Counted from the stretch's first letter, positions 1 through 9,479 are shown. The stretch: 64,000 bases of DNA from Massilia solisilvae (GCF_024753215.1 NZ_JANUGV010000004.1:124001-188000), one strand, 5' to 3'. Made by a program: numbers and translations. Notes: generated by a model from the sequence alone, not told the origin.

Positions 1-119
1 CAGCGGATCAGCCCTGTCGTCATCGCCCCGCCTTTGGCGCCGGCCACGCGGCCGGCAAGGGAGGTCAGCGCCTGCTTCGGAAGCACGTATTGCGGCAGTA
101 CTTTGATGCGATCGGACAC
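1..119 (-). CDS. psd: Phosphatidylserine decarboxylase, N-terminal fragment
   Basis: This is the first ~39 codons of a minus-strand gene whose remainder lies beyond the window start. Reading from a GTG at 119, the peptide begins VSDRIKVLPQYVLPKQALTS, continuing with a run of small residues and TTGLIR. That is how I know the betaproteobacterial phosphatidylserine decarboxylases to begin (MSDR..VLPQYLLPKQALT). The enzyme makes phosphatidylethanolamine from phosphatidylserine at the inner membrane. The catalytic pyruvoyl-forming LGST region is off the window, so the assignment rests only on the N-terminus. The purine-rich AAAAGG 10 bases upstream of the GTG could be the ribosome binding site. 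It diverges from the TonB receptor at 254. Confidence 0.7.
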   Translation of the reverse strand, partial: MSDRIKVLPQYVLPKQALTSLAGRVAGAKGGAMTTGLIR

Positions 120-253
120 GGTCGGGAACCTTTTGGCGTGGAAGTCGGAATACGGATTATAACGGGCTGCTGTGCCGGACCGGGAATCGGCTATCGGCAA
201 TGACAGCCCAGTTATGCATATCCTGAAAACGAACGCTGACTGGAGAGATCACT

Positions 254-2452
254 GTGTACCACCATGCCACGTATGCATGCGGCGCGCCGCTGCGCCTGAC
301 CATCATTGCCGCCTCGCTTGCCACGGCCCTGGCCGCCCAGGCGCAGGAAACCCAACCGAAGGCCACGAGCGAAAAAACCGCCGAATCGAGCATGCAGAAA
401 GTCGAGGTGCGCGGCGCCGCCGATACCTACGACCCGCGCCGCGACGACACGGCCAGCAAGGTCGTGATCACGCATGAGGAGATCGTCAAGTACGGCGACA
501 CCAGCGTGACCGACGTGCTCAAGCGCGTGCCGGGCGTGACCGTGAGCGGCTCGCCCGGGCGCGGTGGCGAGATCCGCATGCGCGGCCTGGGCAACGGCTA
601 CACCCAGATCCTGCTCAACGGCGAGCGCGCGCCGGCCGGCTTTTCGATGGATTCGCTCGCGCCCGACACGATCGAGCGCATCGAGGTGCTGCGCGCGGCC
701 AGCGCCGAGTTCTCGACCCAGTCGGTGGCGGGCACCATCAACATCGTGCTGAAGAAATCGGTCAGCAGGGCGCAGCGCGAGCTCAAGGTGGGCCTGGGCC
801 GCGGCCCCGGTGTGACCAATCCGTCCGTGAACCTGCAACTGGCCGACCGCGCCGACGGCTTTTCGTGGTCGTTCCCGCTTAATCTCTCGTACCAGGATGC
901 CGAGCGGCCGGCGCCGGCAGTCGAGCATGACTACGACCTGGCCGGGAATACGATCGCGCTGCGCAGCACCGATTTCGTCAACAGGAACCACATCAAGACG
1001 CTGAACTCGGCCCCGCGCCTGAACTGGAAGCTGGCCAATGGCGACCAGCTCACCTGGCAGAGCTTCTTGAACGTGAACCGCGTGCGCATCGACCTCGATT
1101 CGCGCACCACCGCCCAGGTCGGGCCGAACGTCCCGGTCCCGACTGTGCACACGCCGATGCACAACGGCTTCGAGATGCTGCGCTCGGACCTGAACTGGAC
1201 CCACCAGCTCGCGTCCGGCGCCAAGCTGGATGTGAAAGTCGGCGGCTGGGTCGGCGGCGGCTACAGCGAGCAGCACCGCTACGGATACCGCGACGGTGTC
1301 CAGGTGCTGGACAGTATCACCGACAACCGCGGCCACGATTACAACCTGTCCTCGACCGGAAAGTACACCGACCCGCTCGGCGGCGGGCATGCGCTGGGCG
1401 TCGGCTGGGACGTGGGCTACGGCCGGCACAACGAGCACCGCCTCCAGGAGGACTATCCGATCGCCGGCTACAGCGGCTACGTGAGCGACGAGCGCTTCGT
1501 GAGCCAGTCGGCGCGCGTGGCGACCTACGTGCAGGACGAGTGGAACATCACGCCGCGCTGGTCGCTGTACCTGGGCATGCGCTGGGAGGGCGTGCGCGTC
1601 ACCACGTCGGGCAGCGGCTTTGACACCGTGCACACCAATTCGTCGGTCCTGAGCCCCTTGCTGCAGACGCTGTACAAGCTCCCCGGCGCCAAGGACCAGT
1701 TGCGCTTTGCCGTCACCCGCACCTACAAGGCGCCCGATCTCCTGAGCCTGCCGCCGCGCCGCTTCGTCTCGGTCAACAACAGCCCCACCGAGCCGGACGT
1801 GATGGGCAACCCGAACCTCAAGCCGGAGCTGGCATTGGGCTTCGACGCCTCGTACGAACACTATTTCGCCGAGGCCGGGCTGCTGTCGCTGAGCGCCTCG
1901 CGCCGCAATATCCAGGACTTCACGCGCAACATGATCATCCTCGACGGCGACCGTTGGGTGCAGCTGCCGTCCAACGGCGGCACGGCCGAGACGCATTCGC
2001 TGGAGGCAGAAGTCAAGCTGCCGCTCAAGGTGCTGATGGCGGGCGCACCGGCGATCGACCTGCGTGCGAGCGTCACGCGCAACTGGTCGCGCGTGGATGC
2101 GGTGCCGGGCCCGAACAATCGCCTGGACCAGCAGAACCCGCTGTCGGCCACGCTGGGCATCGACTACAAGGCCGGCCCGCTCACCACCGGGGCCAGCTTC
2201 GCGCTGCGCACCGGCGGGCCGGTGCGGGTCTCGGAGCAGCAGACGGCATATCAGTCGGTGCGCCGCGACCTGGACCTGTACGCACTGTGGAAGTTCGACC
2301 CCAAGGTCCAGCTGCGGGTGGCGCTGTCGAACGTGCTGCGCCAGGACGGGCTTGGCGCGACCGCCTTCATGCAGCCGGACCGCCTTGTCACGCGCACGAC
2401 CACTTACCCCGCGCTCATGCTGGCTCGCGCCACGCTCGAGATGAAGTTCTGA
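254..2452 (+). CDS. TonB-dependent outer-membrane receptor (first of a tandem pair)
   Basis: A 732-residue outer-membrane receptor for TonB/ExbBD-energised import; the ligand cannot be told from sequence. Residues 1-32 form a signal peptide (hydrophobic stretch ending AAQAQ). A plug domain follows at about 60-170, with typical plug elements (DVLKRVPGV, IRMRGLG, ILLNGERAP, IERIEVLRA, AGTINIVLKK). The rest is beta-barrel with alternating aromatic residues and ends in the classical C-terminal phenylalanine (LEMKF). There is no N-terminal signalling extension, so it is not an obvious FecA-type transducer. The start is a GTG at 254 preceded by GGAGAG at 242-247. It is paralogous along its whole length to the gene at 2571. 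Confidence 0.9.
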   Translation: MYHHATYACGAPLRLTIIAASLATALAAQAQETQPKATSEKTAESSMQKVEVRGAADTYDPRRDDTASKVVITHEEIVKYGDTSVTDVLKRVPGVTVSGSPGRGGEIRMRGLGNGYTQILLNGERAPAGFSMDSLAPDTIERIEVLRAASAEFSTQSVAGTINIVLKKSVSRAQRELKVGLGRGPGVTNPSVNLQLADRADGFSWSFPLNLSYQDAERPAPAVEHDYDLAGNTIALRSTDFVNRNHIKTLNSAPRLNWKLANGDQLTWQSFLNVNRVRIDLDSRTTAQVGPNVPVPTVHTPMHNGFEMLRSDLNWTHQLASGAKLDVKVGGWVGGGYSEQHRYGYRDGVQVLDSITDNRGHDYNLSSTGKYTDPLGGGHALGVGWDVGYGRHNEHRLQEDYPIAGYSGYVSDERFVSQSARVATYVQDEWNITPRWSLYLGMRWEGVRVTTSGSGFDTVHTNSSVLSPLLQTLYKLPGAKDQLRFAVTRTYKAPDLLSLPPRRFVSVNNSPTEPDVMGNPNLKPELALGFDASYEHYFAEAGLLSLSASRRNIQDFTRNMIILDGDRWVQLPSNGGTAETHSLEAEVKLPLKVLMAGAPAIDLRASVTRNWSRVDAVPGPNNRLDQQNPLSATLGIDYKAGPLTTGASFALRTGGPVRVSEQQTAYQSVRRDLDLYALWKFDPKVQLRVALSNVLRQDGLGATAFMQPDRLVTRTTTYPALMLARATLEMKF

Positions 2453-2570
2453 CGACCAGACGGGCCGGGACGAGCGCATGCATATAAAAAATAGTCCCGG
2501 CCTGGCGCTCCGTAAAGGCTTATTTAGTGGACAATACCGGCTTTCCTAAATTATTGATTTCATTAGATAT

Positions 2571-4760
2571 ATGCATGTAGATGCCAAGCCGTTGCGGCGC
2601 ACCCTGATTGCCGCGGCCATTGTCGCCAGCTTTACCGCCCACGCGCAGGAAGGCCAGCCGAAAGGCGGGGCCGAACAAAAGGCCGCGGACTCGAAGATGC
2701 AGCAGGTGGAAGTGCGCGGCAGCGCCGAGGCCTACGACCCGCGCCGTGACGACACGGCCTCGAAGATCGTGGTCAACCACGACGAGATCGTCAAGCACGG
2801 CGACACCAGCGTGCTCGACGTGCTCAAGCGCGTGCCGGGCGTGACCGTCAGCGGCGCCAACGGCCGCGGCGGCGAGATCCGCATGCGTGGGCTGGGTAGC
2901 GGCTACACGCAGATCCTGATCAACGGCGAGCGCGCGCCGGCCGGCTTTTCGATCGATTCGCTGGCGCCGGACGTGATCGAACGGATCGAAGTGCTGCGCG
3001 CGGCGACCGCCGAATTCTCCACCCAGTCGATTGCGGGTACGATCAACATCGTGCTCAAGAAGGCCATCAAGACCGCGCAGCGCGAGCTCAAGCTCGGCTA
3101 CGGCCGCGGCCCCGACTTCACCAACCCCACCGCCAACCTGCAGCTGTCGGACAAGGCCGGCAAGATGTCATGGTCGCTCGCCGCCAACGTCATCCACCAG
3201 GAAGCCGGGCGCGATTCGCCGGCGCTGGAAGAGGGCTACAACCCGGCCGGGCGCGAAGTGCTGCTGCGCGAGACGGAATCGAGCGCGGGCACCCACTTCG
3301 ACGCCATCAACATCACCCCGCGCATCAACTGGACGCTGGCGAACGGCGACACCGTGACCTGGCAGACCTTCCTGAACGCGAACCGGTTCGCGATGGACCA
3401 GTACAGCGACGTGAGCACGCTGCTCGGCAGCGCGCCGCAGTTCCCGCACCAGGGCATGTGGATGACCAACACCAACCGGTTCTTCCACACCGACGTGAAC
3501 TGGACCCACAAGCTGGAGTCGGGCTCCAAGCTCGACTTCAAGCTGGGCACCGCGATCGGCGCGCTGCGCAACGACACGCATCGCATGGCCTTCGATCGCG
3601 GCACGCCCACGCTCGACAGCGACATCTACTCGCACGGCACGGACCGCGACCTGAGCTCGACCGGCAAATACACCAACCCGTTGGTCGAGAACCACTCGCT
3701 CGCCGTGGGTTGGGACATGGGCTTTCATAACCGCAGCGATGCGCGCTACCAGCAAGACCTGCCGATCGGCGCCGCGCCCGGCTTCATCCTGGACGAACAT
3801 TACACGGGCCGCGTGGCGCGCCTGGCGGGCTTCGTGCAGGACGAGTGGAACGTCACGCCACGCTGGTCGGTGTACATGGGCGTGCGCTGGGAAGGCATCC
3901 AGACCCGTGTGGAGGGCAATACCTTCGACACGGCGCACGCGCGCTCGTCGGTGTGGAGCCCGCTGATGCAAACCTTGTACAAGCTGCCCGGCACCAAGGC
4001 GGACCAGGTGCGCCTGGCGCTCACCCGCACCTACAAGTCGCCGGACGTGCAAAGCCTGATCCCGCACCGCTTTCTGTCGTTGAACAACAGCTCCACCGAG
4101 CCTGACTTCATGGGCAACCCGGACCTGAAGCCGGAACTGGCGCGCGGCATCGACGCCTCGTACGAGCACTTCTGGGAAGGCGGCGGCATGCTGTCGGCCA
4201 GCGTGTCGTCGCGCCAAATCAAGGACTTCACGCGCCAGATGGTGGTGTTCAAGGATGGCCGCTGGGTCGGCATGCCGTTCAACTACGGCGACGCGCGGAC
4301 CTATGGTCTGGAGCTGGAGTCGAAGTTCCCGCTCAAGACCCTGTTCGCCGCCGCGCCGGCGATCGACCTGCGCGCCAGCGTGAGCCGCAACTGGTCCACC
4401 GTCGACTCGGTGCCTGGCCCGAACAACCGCCTCGACCAGCAGACCCCGTTGTCGGCCACCTTCGGCATCGACTACAAGGCCGGCCAACTGACGACGGGCG
4501 CGAGCTACGCCTTCAAGAACGGCGGCCCGGTGCGCATTTCGGTCAACCAGATGGCTTACCAGAGCGTGCGCCGCGACCTGGATATGTATGCGCTGTGGAA
4601 GTTCAACCCGCAGTACCAGCTGCGCCTGGCATTGTCCAACGTGCTGCGCCAGGACTTCATCAACTCGGGCAGCTACACCGACGCGGCCGGCTCGGTGACG
4701 CGCACCTCGATCTATCCGGGCAAGATGATCGCCCGCGCCACGCTCGAGATGAAGTTCTAA
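2571..4760 (+). CDS. TonB-dependent outer-membrane receptor (second of a tandem pair)
   Basis: A 729-residue receptor collinear with the preceding gene. The signal peptide ends in FTAHAQ. The same short motif with YDPRRDDTASK follows, then the plug domain (VLKRVPGVTVSG, IRMRGLGSGY, ILINGERAPAGF), a beta-barrel and the terminal LEMKF. The plug is almost the same as in the first copy. The barrel loops (about residues 190-480) differ most, as expected of duplicated receptors that diverged in ligand recognition. The ATG at 2571 lacks a clear Shine-Dalgarno sequence and lies in an AT-rich stretch, so the start is probable rather than certain. The stop overlaps by four bases the stop of the convergent transporter gene on the other strand. 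Confidence 0.9.
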   Translation: MHVDAKPLRRTLIAAAIVASFTAHAQEGQPKGGAEQKAADSKMQQVEVRGSAEAYDPRRDDTASKIVVNHDEIVKHGDTSVLDVLKRVPGVTVSGANGRGGEIRMRGLGSGYTQILINGERAPAGFSIDSLAPDVIERIEVLRAATAEFSTQSIAGTINIVLKKAIKTAQRELKLGYGRGPDFTNPTANLQLSDKAGKMSWSLAANVIHQEAGRDSPALEEGYNPAGREVLLRETESSAGTHFDAINITPRINWTLANGDTVTWQTFLNANRFAMDQYSDVSTLLGSAPQFPHQGMWMTNTNRFFHTDVNWTHKLESGSKLDFKLGTAIGALRNDTHRMAFDRGTPTLDSDIYSHGTDRDLSSTGKYTNPLVENHSLAVGWDMGFHNRSDARYQQDLPIGAAPGFILDEHYTGRVARLAGFVQDEWNVTPRWSVYMGVRWEGIQTRVEGNTFDTAHARSSVWSPLMQTLYKLPGTKADQVRLALTRTYKSPDVQSLIPHRFLSLNNSSTEPDFMGNPDLKPELARGIDASYEHFWEGGGMLSASVSSRQIKDFTRQMVVFKDGRWVGMPFNYGDARTYGLELESKFPLKTLFAAAPAIDLRASVSRNWSTVDSVPGPNNRLDQQTPLSATFGIDYKAGQLTTGASYAFKNGGPVRISVNQMAYQSVRRDLDMYALWKFNPQYQLRLALSNVLRQDFINSGSYTDAAGSVTRTSIYPGKMIARATLEMKF

Positions 4761-5620
4761 CCCAGCCGCATCGCGATCGCCCCGCAGGCCACCAGGGCCA
4801 CCGCCGACAGGCGGGCGGGGCCGACGCGCTCGCCCAGCACCAGCGCCGCGATCGCGGTCGCAAACAGGATCGACGTTTCGCGCAGCGCGGCAATCGCCGC
4901 GACCGGCGCGAGCGTCATCGCCCACAGCGCAATGCCGTACGAGCCGACGGTGGTCACGCCGCCGAACAAAACCAGCTGGCCATTGGCGCGCGCGAACGGC
5001 AGCAGGTCGCGCCCGCGCCTGATCAAGGCCCAGAGCAGCACGCCCAGCCCGGTCAAGAGGAAGATCCAGATCGTGTAAGCGGCCGGCGCGCCCGAGCGGC
5101 GCACGCCGGCGCCGTCGATCATGGTGTACGACGCGATCACGCAGGCCGTGAGCAGCGCAAACACGGTGGTGCGCCTGGCGCTGGCCGAGGTGGCGCGCGC
5201 GGTGGCGTACAGCGCCAGGATGCCGCCGCAGATCAGGCCCACGGCCAGCCACTGCACGGTGTCGAGCCGCTCGCCCGTGAGCGGGCCATCCACCACCGCC
5301 ACCAGCAGCGGCGCACTGCCGCGCATCAGCGGATAGGCGTGACTCATTTCGCCGCCGCGGTAGGTCTCGACCAGCAGCGCGTAGTACACCACCTGAACGA
5401 GGCTGGAGACGGCGATGAAGGGCCAGCTGGCCTGTGCCGGCGCGGCCAGGAAGGGCAGGGCCAGCGCGCCGACCAGGCCGCCGCCGGCGGTCACCACGAC
5501 GGTGGCGAGAAAGGTATCGGATTGCGACTTGACCAGCGCGTTCCAGCTCGCATGCATCAGCGCGGCGCACAGCACCGCGGCCATCACCAGCCCCGGGATA
5601 TGGCCGCTTGCAGGGTTCAT
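4757..5620 (-). CDS. EamA/DMT-family inner-membrane transporter
   Basis: A 287-residue polytopic membrane protein with about ten hydrophobic segments arranged as two EamA-like halves (first half around LMHASWNALVKSQ, second around TVGSYGIALWAMTLAPVAA). Proteins of this drug/metabolite transporter superfamily export or exchange small metabolites; the substrate is unknown. I chose ATG 5620 (MNPASGH) because it overlaps the upstream TetA-like stop as ATGA (5617-5620), a translational-coupling arrangement; a longer reading would run into that gene. The TAG stop (4757-4759) overlaps the convergent TonB receptor stop. Confidence 0.85.
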   Translation of the reverse strand: MNPASGHIPGLVMAAVLCAALMHASWNALVKSQSDTFLATVVVTAGGGLVGALALPFLAAPAQASWPFIAVSSLVQVVYYALLVETYRGGEMSHAYPLMRGSAPLLVAVVDGPLTGERLDTVQWLAVGLICGGILALYATARATSASARRTTVFALLTACVIASYTMIDGAGVRRSGAPAAYTIWIFLLTGLGVLLWALIRRGRDLLPFARANGQLVLFGGVTTVGSYGIALWAMTLAPVAAIAALRETSILFATAIAALVLGERVGPARLSAVALVACGAIAMRLG

Positions 5621-6852
5621 GCGCTCTGGTGGTGGCCGGCGAAGTAGCGGCGCGCGACCAGGATCGCCAGCACCTGCATTCCCGCGCACAGGTAGAAGCT
5701 GGCGCCGGCGCGCCAATCGTGTGGCGGCAGGTGGCTGACCGCGCCGATGATGGCGGTGCCCACCAGCGGCATGATGATCACGCCCAGGCTACCCACCGAC
5801 TGCAGGGAGCCCATCAGCTCACCCTGCTGGTTTGAGGCCGTGGTCTTGGAGACGATGGCTTGCAGCGCCGGGCCGGCGGCAAACGCGAGCAGGTTGCACA
5901 GGATGACCACGTACATCAGCCAGCCCTGGGTGACCAGGCCGTAGAGCAGGTAGGCGATCGCACCCGAGCCGAGTCCCAGCATCGACAGCCGCACCTCGCC
6001 AAAGCGGCGCATCAGCACCGACAGCAGGCCGGCCTGCACCACCACCGCGGCCAGGCCCACGCAGAACATGGCGATGCCATTGTCGCGCGGACCCCAGCCG
6101 AAGCGGAAGGTGGTGTACAGCACCCAGGTCGATTGCAGCATCACGCCGGCGAAGGTGACCAGCGTGTACACGACCACCAGGCCGCGAATGTCGCGCCGCG
6201 CCGCCAGCCGCGCCAGCGAGCCCAGCGGGTTGATGCGGCTGAAGTCCACCGGCGAGCGCTGGCCCGGCGGCAGCGATTCCGGCACCATGAAGTAGCCATA
6301 AACGAGGTTGGCCGCCGACAGCGCCGCCGCGAAGTAAAACGGCAGGTGCAGGCTGACGTTGCCCAACAGGCCTCCCAGCATGGGACCGAACAGGAAGCCC
6401 AGGCCGAACGCGGCGCCGACCTTGCCGAAGCTCTTGGCACGGTTCTCCGGGCCGGAGATGTCCGACGCATAGGCCGAGGCCACCGACATGCTGGCCGAGG
6501 ACATGCCGCCGATAACGCGGCCGATGAACAGACACGCCAGGTTGGGCGCCCACGCTGTTGCGAGGAAGTTGATGCACATGCCGGTCATCGAATACATCAG
6601 CACCGGGCGGCGGCCGATGCGGTCGCTGACCGCGCCCAGCATGGGCATGAAGATGAACTGCATCAGGCCGAACACCATCGCCATCACGCCGTACCACAGG
6701 GCCTGCTCTTCGCGCCCGCTCACGAACTGGCCGACCAGGATGGGCAGCACGGGAACGATCAGGCCGATGCCGAGCATGTCGATGAACACCGACACCAGCA
6801 CGAAGTTCAGGTTGCCCCTGGAGGCTTGTTGGGTTGCTGTGGTGGTGGTCAT
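5617..6852 (-). CDS. Major facilitator superfamily transporter, TetA (DHA1) type
   Basis: A 411-residue membrane protein with twelve predicted helices. The first helix carries FIDMLGIGLIVPVLPI and the loop between helices two and three carries GAVSDRIGRRPVLM; both are hallmarks of the TCR/Tet drug:H+ antiporter group. Length is normal for TetA-like proteins (about 400). It could export tetracycline-like or other drugs, but chromosomal homologues are often not tied to resistance, so no substrate is assigned. It is the first gene of a two-gene unit with the EamA transporter (4-base overlap). Confidence 0.85.
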   Translation of the reverse strand: MTTTTATQQASRGNLNFVLVSVFIDMLGIGLIVPVLPILVGQFVSGREEQALWYGVMAMVFGLMQFIFMPMLGAVSDRIGRRPVLMYSMTGMCINFLATAWAPNLACLFIGRVIGGMSSASMSVASAYASDISGPENRAKSFGKVGAAFGLGFLFGPMLGGLLGNVSLHLPFYFAAALSAANLVYGYFMVPESLPPGQRSPVDFSRINPLGSLARLAARRDIRGLVVVYTLVTFAGVMLQSTWVLYTTFRFGWGPRDNGIAMFCVGLAAVVVQAGLLSVLMRRFGEVRLSMLGLGSGAIAYLLYGLVTQGWLMYVVILCNLLAFAAGPALQAIVSKTTASNQQGELMGSLQSVGSLGVIIMPLVGTAIIGAVSHLPPHDWRAGASFYLCAGMQVLAILVARRYFAGHHQSA

Positions 6853-6913
6853 GTTGTCCCGGTGTCGAAATCACAAGCGCAAACGATTATCTTAACATCG
6901 GAGCAAGTTTTTT

Positions 6914-7582
6914 TCACCCTTCCGGCGACCCGCCAACCCATTCTTGCGCAAAGGTGGCGCGAAAATCCATCAGCAGCTTGACCCGATCTTCGGCCAGCTT
7001 GCGGCCGGACCCGGTTTGCATCATCGATGGCAGCCGCGCCAGCTTGGCCACGAAATGGTCGAGGGTGTAGGTGGCGTCGTCCAGCGGACGGTGCAGGGCG
7101 AGCGGGTCGTCGGGATGAGCCAGCGGGCGGCCGAGCTGCCCGCCGATGTAGAACACCCGCGCCAGGCCCACCGCGCCGAGCGCGTCGAGCCGGTCGGCGT
7201 CCTGCACGATCTTCGCTTCGATGGTTTGCGCCGCAATGTTGGCCGAGAAGCTGTGCGCCTCGATCGCGTGGGCGACGGCGTCGAGCAGGTCGGCCGGAAA
7301 ACCCATCCAGCCAAGCTGGTGGTGCGCCAGCCGCGCCGAGCGGCGCGATGCCTGGGCGCGTTCCGGGTGGTCCTTGGGCAGGTTGACCAGGTCGTGCAGG
7401 TGGCAGGCTGCCATCACGACCAGCGCATTGGCCTCGGGATGGCCCGGCAGCAGCGCTTGCGCGTTGCGCCAGACGCGCGCCAGGTGGCTGGCGTCGTGGG
7501 CGCCATCGGTACCCGCGGCGGCTGCCGCAAGCGCGGCCAGACGCGGCTGCCAGGTGGCCAGGTCGTTGTCGGGCACGCTCAT
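6914..7582 (-). CDS. HD-domain phosphohydrolase
   Basis: A 222-residue soluble protein of the HD superfamily, metal-dependent phosphohydrolases acting on nucleotides or phosphate esters. The metal-binding set is visible in order: HDASH (about residue 29), the HD doublet in CHLHDLVNLPK, and DADRLDALGAVGLAR. This matches the layout of the YedJ-like subgroup; the physiological substrate is unknown. The start ATG at 7582 overlaps the TGA of the upstream RNase HI-like gene (ATGA, 7579-7582), so the two are translationally coupled. Confidence 0.85.
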   Translation of the reverse strand: MSVPDNDLATWQPRLAALAAAAAGTDGAHDASHLARVWRNAQALLPGHPEANALVVMAACHLHDLVNLPKDHPERAQASRRSARLAHHQLGWMGFPADLLDAVAHAIEAHSFSANIAAQTIEAKIVQDADRLDALGAVGLARVFYIGGQLGRPLAHPDDPLALHRPLDDATYTLDHFVAKLARLPSMMQTGSGRKLAEDRVKLLMDFRATFAQEWVGGSPEG

Positions 7583-8250
7583 GCCGCCACCGCCTGCGCG
7601 ATCGACGTCGCGCGCTGCGACAGCGCATCGGCCGCCGTGTTCTTGTGGCGCGGGATCCAGCGCAGCGTCACGTCGCGCAGTTGGGCCAGCAACGCATGCG
7701 CCGCGCGCCGGTACGGCAGCAGCGCTACCGCGGCCGCGTGCTCCGGGCCGTTGACGTCGTCCACGACGACCTGGCTGTCGCCGTAGATCGTCAGGCCGTG
7801 CGAACCGAGGCGCACCGCCGCTTCCAGCAGCGCGATCAGGGCCTGGTATTCCGCTTCGCTGCTGTTGCCATAACCGGCCTTGCGCGAGATTTCGACCACC
7901 TCGCCATCCGGGCCGTGGAGCAGGGCGCCGATGCCACAGGCGCCAGGGTTGGGCCGCGCGGAGCCGTCGAACCATGCGCGCCATGCGGTTGGCGGTGCGC
8001 TGTGCCGCAATTTGTGCTGCGCCAGGGCGGACTTGCGTTCGGCCTTGCGTCGCGCGAGCCGCTCCTGCGCGGCCTTCGCGAGCACCGCACGTTGGGCCAG
8101 CAGTTGCGCCAGTCCGCCGGGGCCGGCGCGTTCTTCCAGCGTGGCGCGCAATGCCTGGTCGAGGGGCATGCCGGTCCGCTCGGCCAGCTTGCGGCTTGCG
8201 CTATGTTCGCGCTTGAAGGCTGCCTGCTGCAAACTGAGTAAATCGTTCAT
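7579..8250 (-). CDS. RNase HI-family protein (reverse-transcriptase-like)
   Basis: A 223-residue protein with an N-terminal helical region (about 1-80, rich in Ala, Arg and Lys) and a C-terminal ribonuclease H fold. The four acidic active-site positions are present: Asp in WFDGSARPNPG, Glu in EAEYQAL, Asp in YGDSQVV and Asp in NTAADALS. It resembles the 'RNase HI / reverse transcriptase-like' proteins that accompany housekeeping RnhA. The N-terminal extension could bind nucleic acid, which is inference. I chose ATG 8250 (MNDLLSLQ) over an upstream codon because the extra residues are not conserved-looking. Coupled to the HD protein downstream. Confidence 0.85.
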   Translation of the reverse strand: MNDLLSLQQAAFKREHSASRKLAERTGMPLDQALRATLEERAGPGGLAQLLAQRAVLAKAAQERLARRKAERKSALAQHKLRHSAPPTAWRAWFDGSARPNPGACGIGALLHGPDGEVVEISRKAGYGNSSEAEYQALIALLEAAVRLGSHGLTIYGDSQVVVDDVNGPEHAAAVALLPYRRAAHALLAQLRDVTLRWIPRHKNTAADALSQRATSIAQAVAA

Positions 8251-8312
8251 ACCGGGAGCATACCCGATTGCCGGCCGGGCAGGGATCAGCCGCAACGGTC
8301 ACGCGACTTGTG

Positions 8313-8349
8313 CCTGTAGGGTGGGCGGGAAACCCGCCCACCCTACAGG
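8313..8349. repeat. REP-like perfect palindrome (GTAGGGTGGGC family)
   Basis: Perfect inverted repeat with 17-base arms (CCTGTAGGGTGGGCGGG) around an AAA loop. It belongs to the GTAG-headed hairpin family found again at 34761, 34856, 41731 and 41775, but is more symmetrical than those. It lies between convergently oriented ends of no gene (both flanking genes are minus strand), so it may also terminate the minus-strand gene at 8356; there is no T-run. Confidence 0.75.
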
Positions 8350-8355
8350 ACGCGG

Positions 8356-8856
8356 TCAGTTGTAGCGCCAGTCGTTCGGCGCACGGTCGTAGCGGTTCGG
8401 TACGCCGTCGTGGTCACGGTCCCAGCGGTCGCGCTCGTGCCGGCGTTCCCAGCGCTCGCGTTCCCAGCGTTCGCGCTCCCAGCGATCGTGGCCGTTGCCG
8501 CGTTCGAAGCGGTCGGGGATGCCGTCGCGGTCGCGGTCCGGACCGTAGGGCGTCCAGCGCGCCGGCTCCATGTACCAGCCGCCATCGCGGCGGTACCACT
8601 GCGGCGCGTTGTACACGTAGCCCGGGCGCTCGGCGATCCAGTAGCCGGTGACCCACTCGTGGCGGTGGCCGCGCCACTCCCAGTGGCCGGGTGCCCACAC
8701 GTAGCCGCGGCGCGGGGCGGGAATCGCCTCGTACATTGGTGCCGGCGGCGCCGAGCCGATGACGACGCTGTAGCTGGTCTGCGCCATCGAGGGCAGCGGT
8801 GCGTATGCGGCAGCGCCGAGCGCGAGCAGGATGGCAAGGGAAAGGCTGCGTTTCAT
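8356..8856 (-). CDS. YXWGXW-repeat exported protein with thrombospondin-3-like Asp repeats
   Basis: A 166-residue exported protein. Residues 1-26 are a signal peptide ending SMAQ. Residues about 45-105 carry aromatic repeats of YVWAPGHWEWRG and VTGYWIAERPGYVY type (YXWGXW family, common in proteobacterial envelope proteins of unknown function). The C-terminal third has two calcium-binding-like motifs (DRDRDGIPDRFE and DRDHDGVPNRYD) separated by an Arg/Glu/Trp-rich spacer with WERERWERERWER repeats. A structural envelope role is plausible but no function is established. Confidence 0.8.
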   Translation of the reverse strand: MKRSLSLAILLALGAAAYAPLPSMAQTSYSVVIGSAPPAPMYEAIPAPRRGYVWAPGHWEWRGHRHEWVTGYWIAERPGYVYNAPQWYRRDGGWYMEPARWTPYGPDRDRDGIPDRFERGNGHDRWERERWERERWERRHERDRWDRDHDGVPNRYDRAPNDWRYN

Positions 8857-9053
8857 GAGTGGTCTCCAAAATCCGTGACGGATGAACCCACTATAGCAAC
8901 CGAGGCCCGCGGTGGGGCGCTTTGAAAAAGGTACTTACAACTGATACAGAACGCGGCACAAGGCGCGCAAATAGGAAGATGGCAAGGCGGGCGGAAGGAC
9001 GGCCGGCGCGCAGCTGTGGAACTAGCGTGGCGCGCGCCGGCTGCCGCGACGAA

Positions 9054-9284
9054 TCAAGCCTTGCTCCCGGCGCGTTCGGCCTGCAGCGAGGCGCGCTTTT
9101 CAGCCTCGGTCATGCGCTTGGCGGACACGATCACGACGGGCATCGAGGTGGCGGCAACGCTGCTTGCAGCCGGTGCTGCAACGTGGGCCTGGGCTTGCGG
9201 CAGCGTCTCGACAACGTAGCTCAGCGAGCCGGCGAAGGCGAGGGCTGCGACGAAAACGGCTTCCATGTGTTTGATGAGGTTCAT
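9054..9284 (-). CDS. Small hypothetical protein with N-terminal membrane segment
   Basis: A 76-residue protein with one N-terminal hydrophobic segment (about residues 7-25) and an Ala/Gln-rich then basic C-terminal tail (KRMTEAEKRASLQAERAGSKA). A good ribosome binding site (AAGGAGAAACAAC) precedes the ATG at 9284, which is the main reason to call it real. I do not recognise the family. The segment could be a signal peptide or a membrane anchor. It diverges from the transpeptidase gene at 9480, leaving 195 bases that should hold both promoters. Confidence 0.65.
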   Translation of the reverse strand: MNLIKHMEAVFVAALAFAGSLSYVVETLPQAQAHVAAPAASSVAATSMPVVIVSAKRMTEAEKRASLQAERAGSKA

Positions 9285-9479
9285 GTTGTTTCTCCTTGCA
9301 TGTGTGGTTTCGATGTGAGCACTGTATCCAAGCGCCCCTTGCGTCTCCAGCGACTTGCGACGAGCCGCAGAAAACGCGGGATAAGCTGCAGAAAATCCGG
9401 GCCGGGACCGTGTTTTCGTGCCCCCCCGCTAAGCGTTCGCGACGGCTGCGTGGGCGGCAGAGGTGGAGGAGCGCGGGGG

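Noticed and set aside
8313..8349. Rho-independent terminator
   Set aside because: The hairpin is strong but lacks a T-run on either strand and shares its sequence with the other dispersed hairpins, so it was classed as a repeat.
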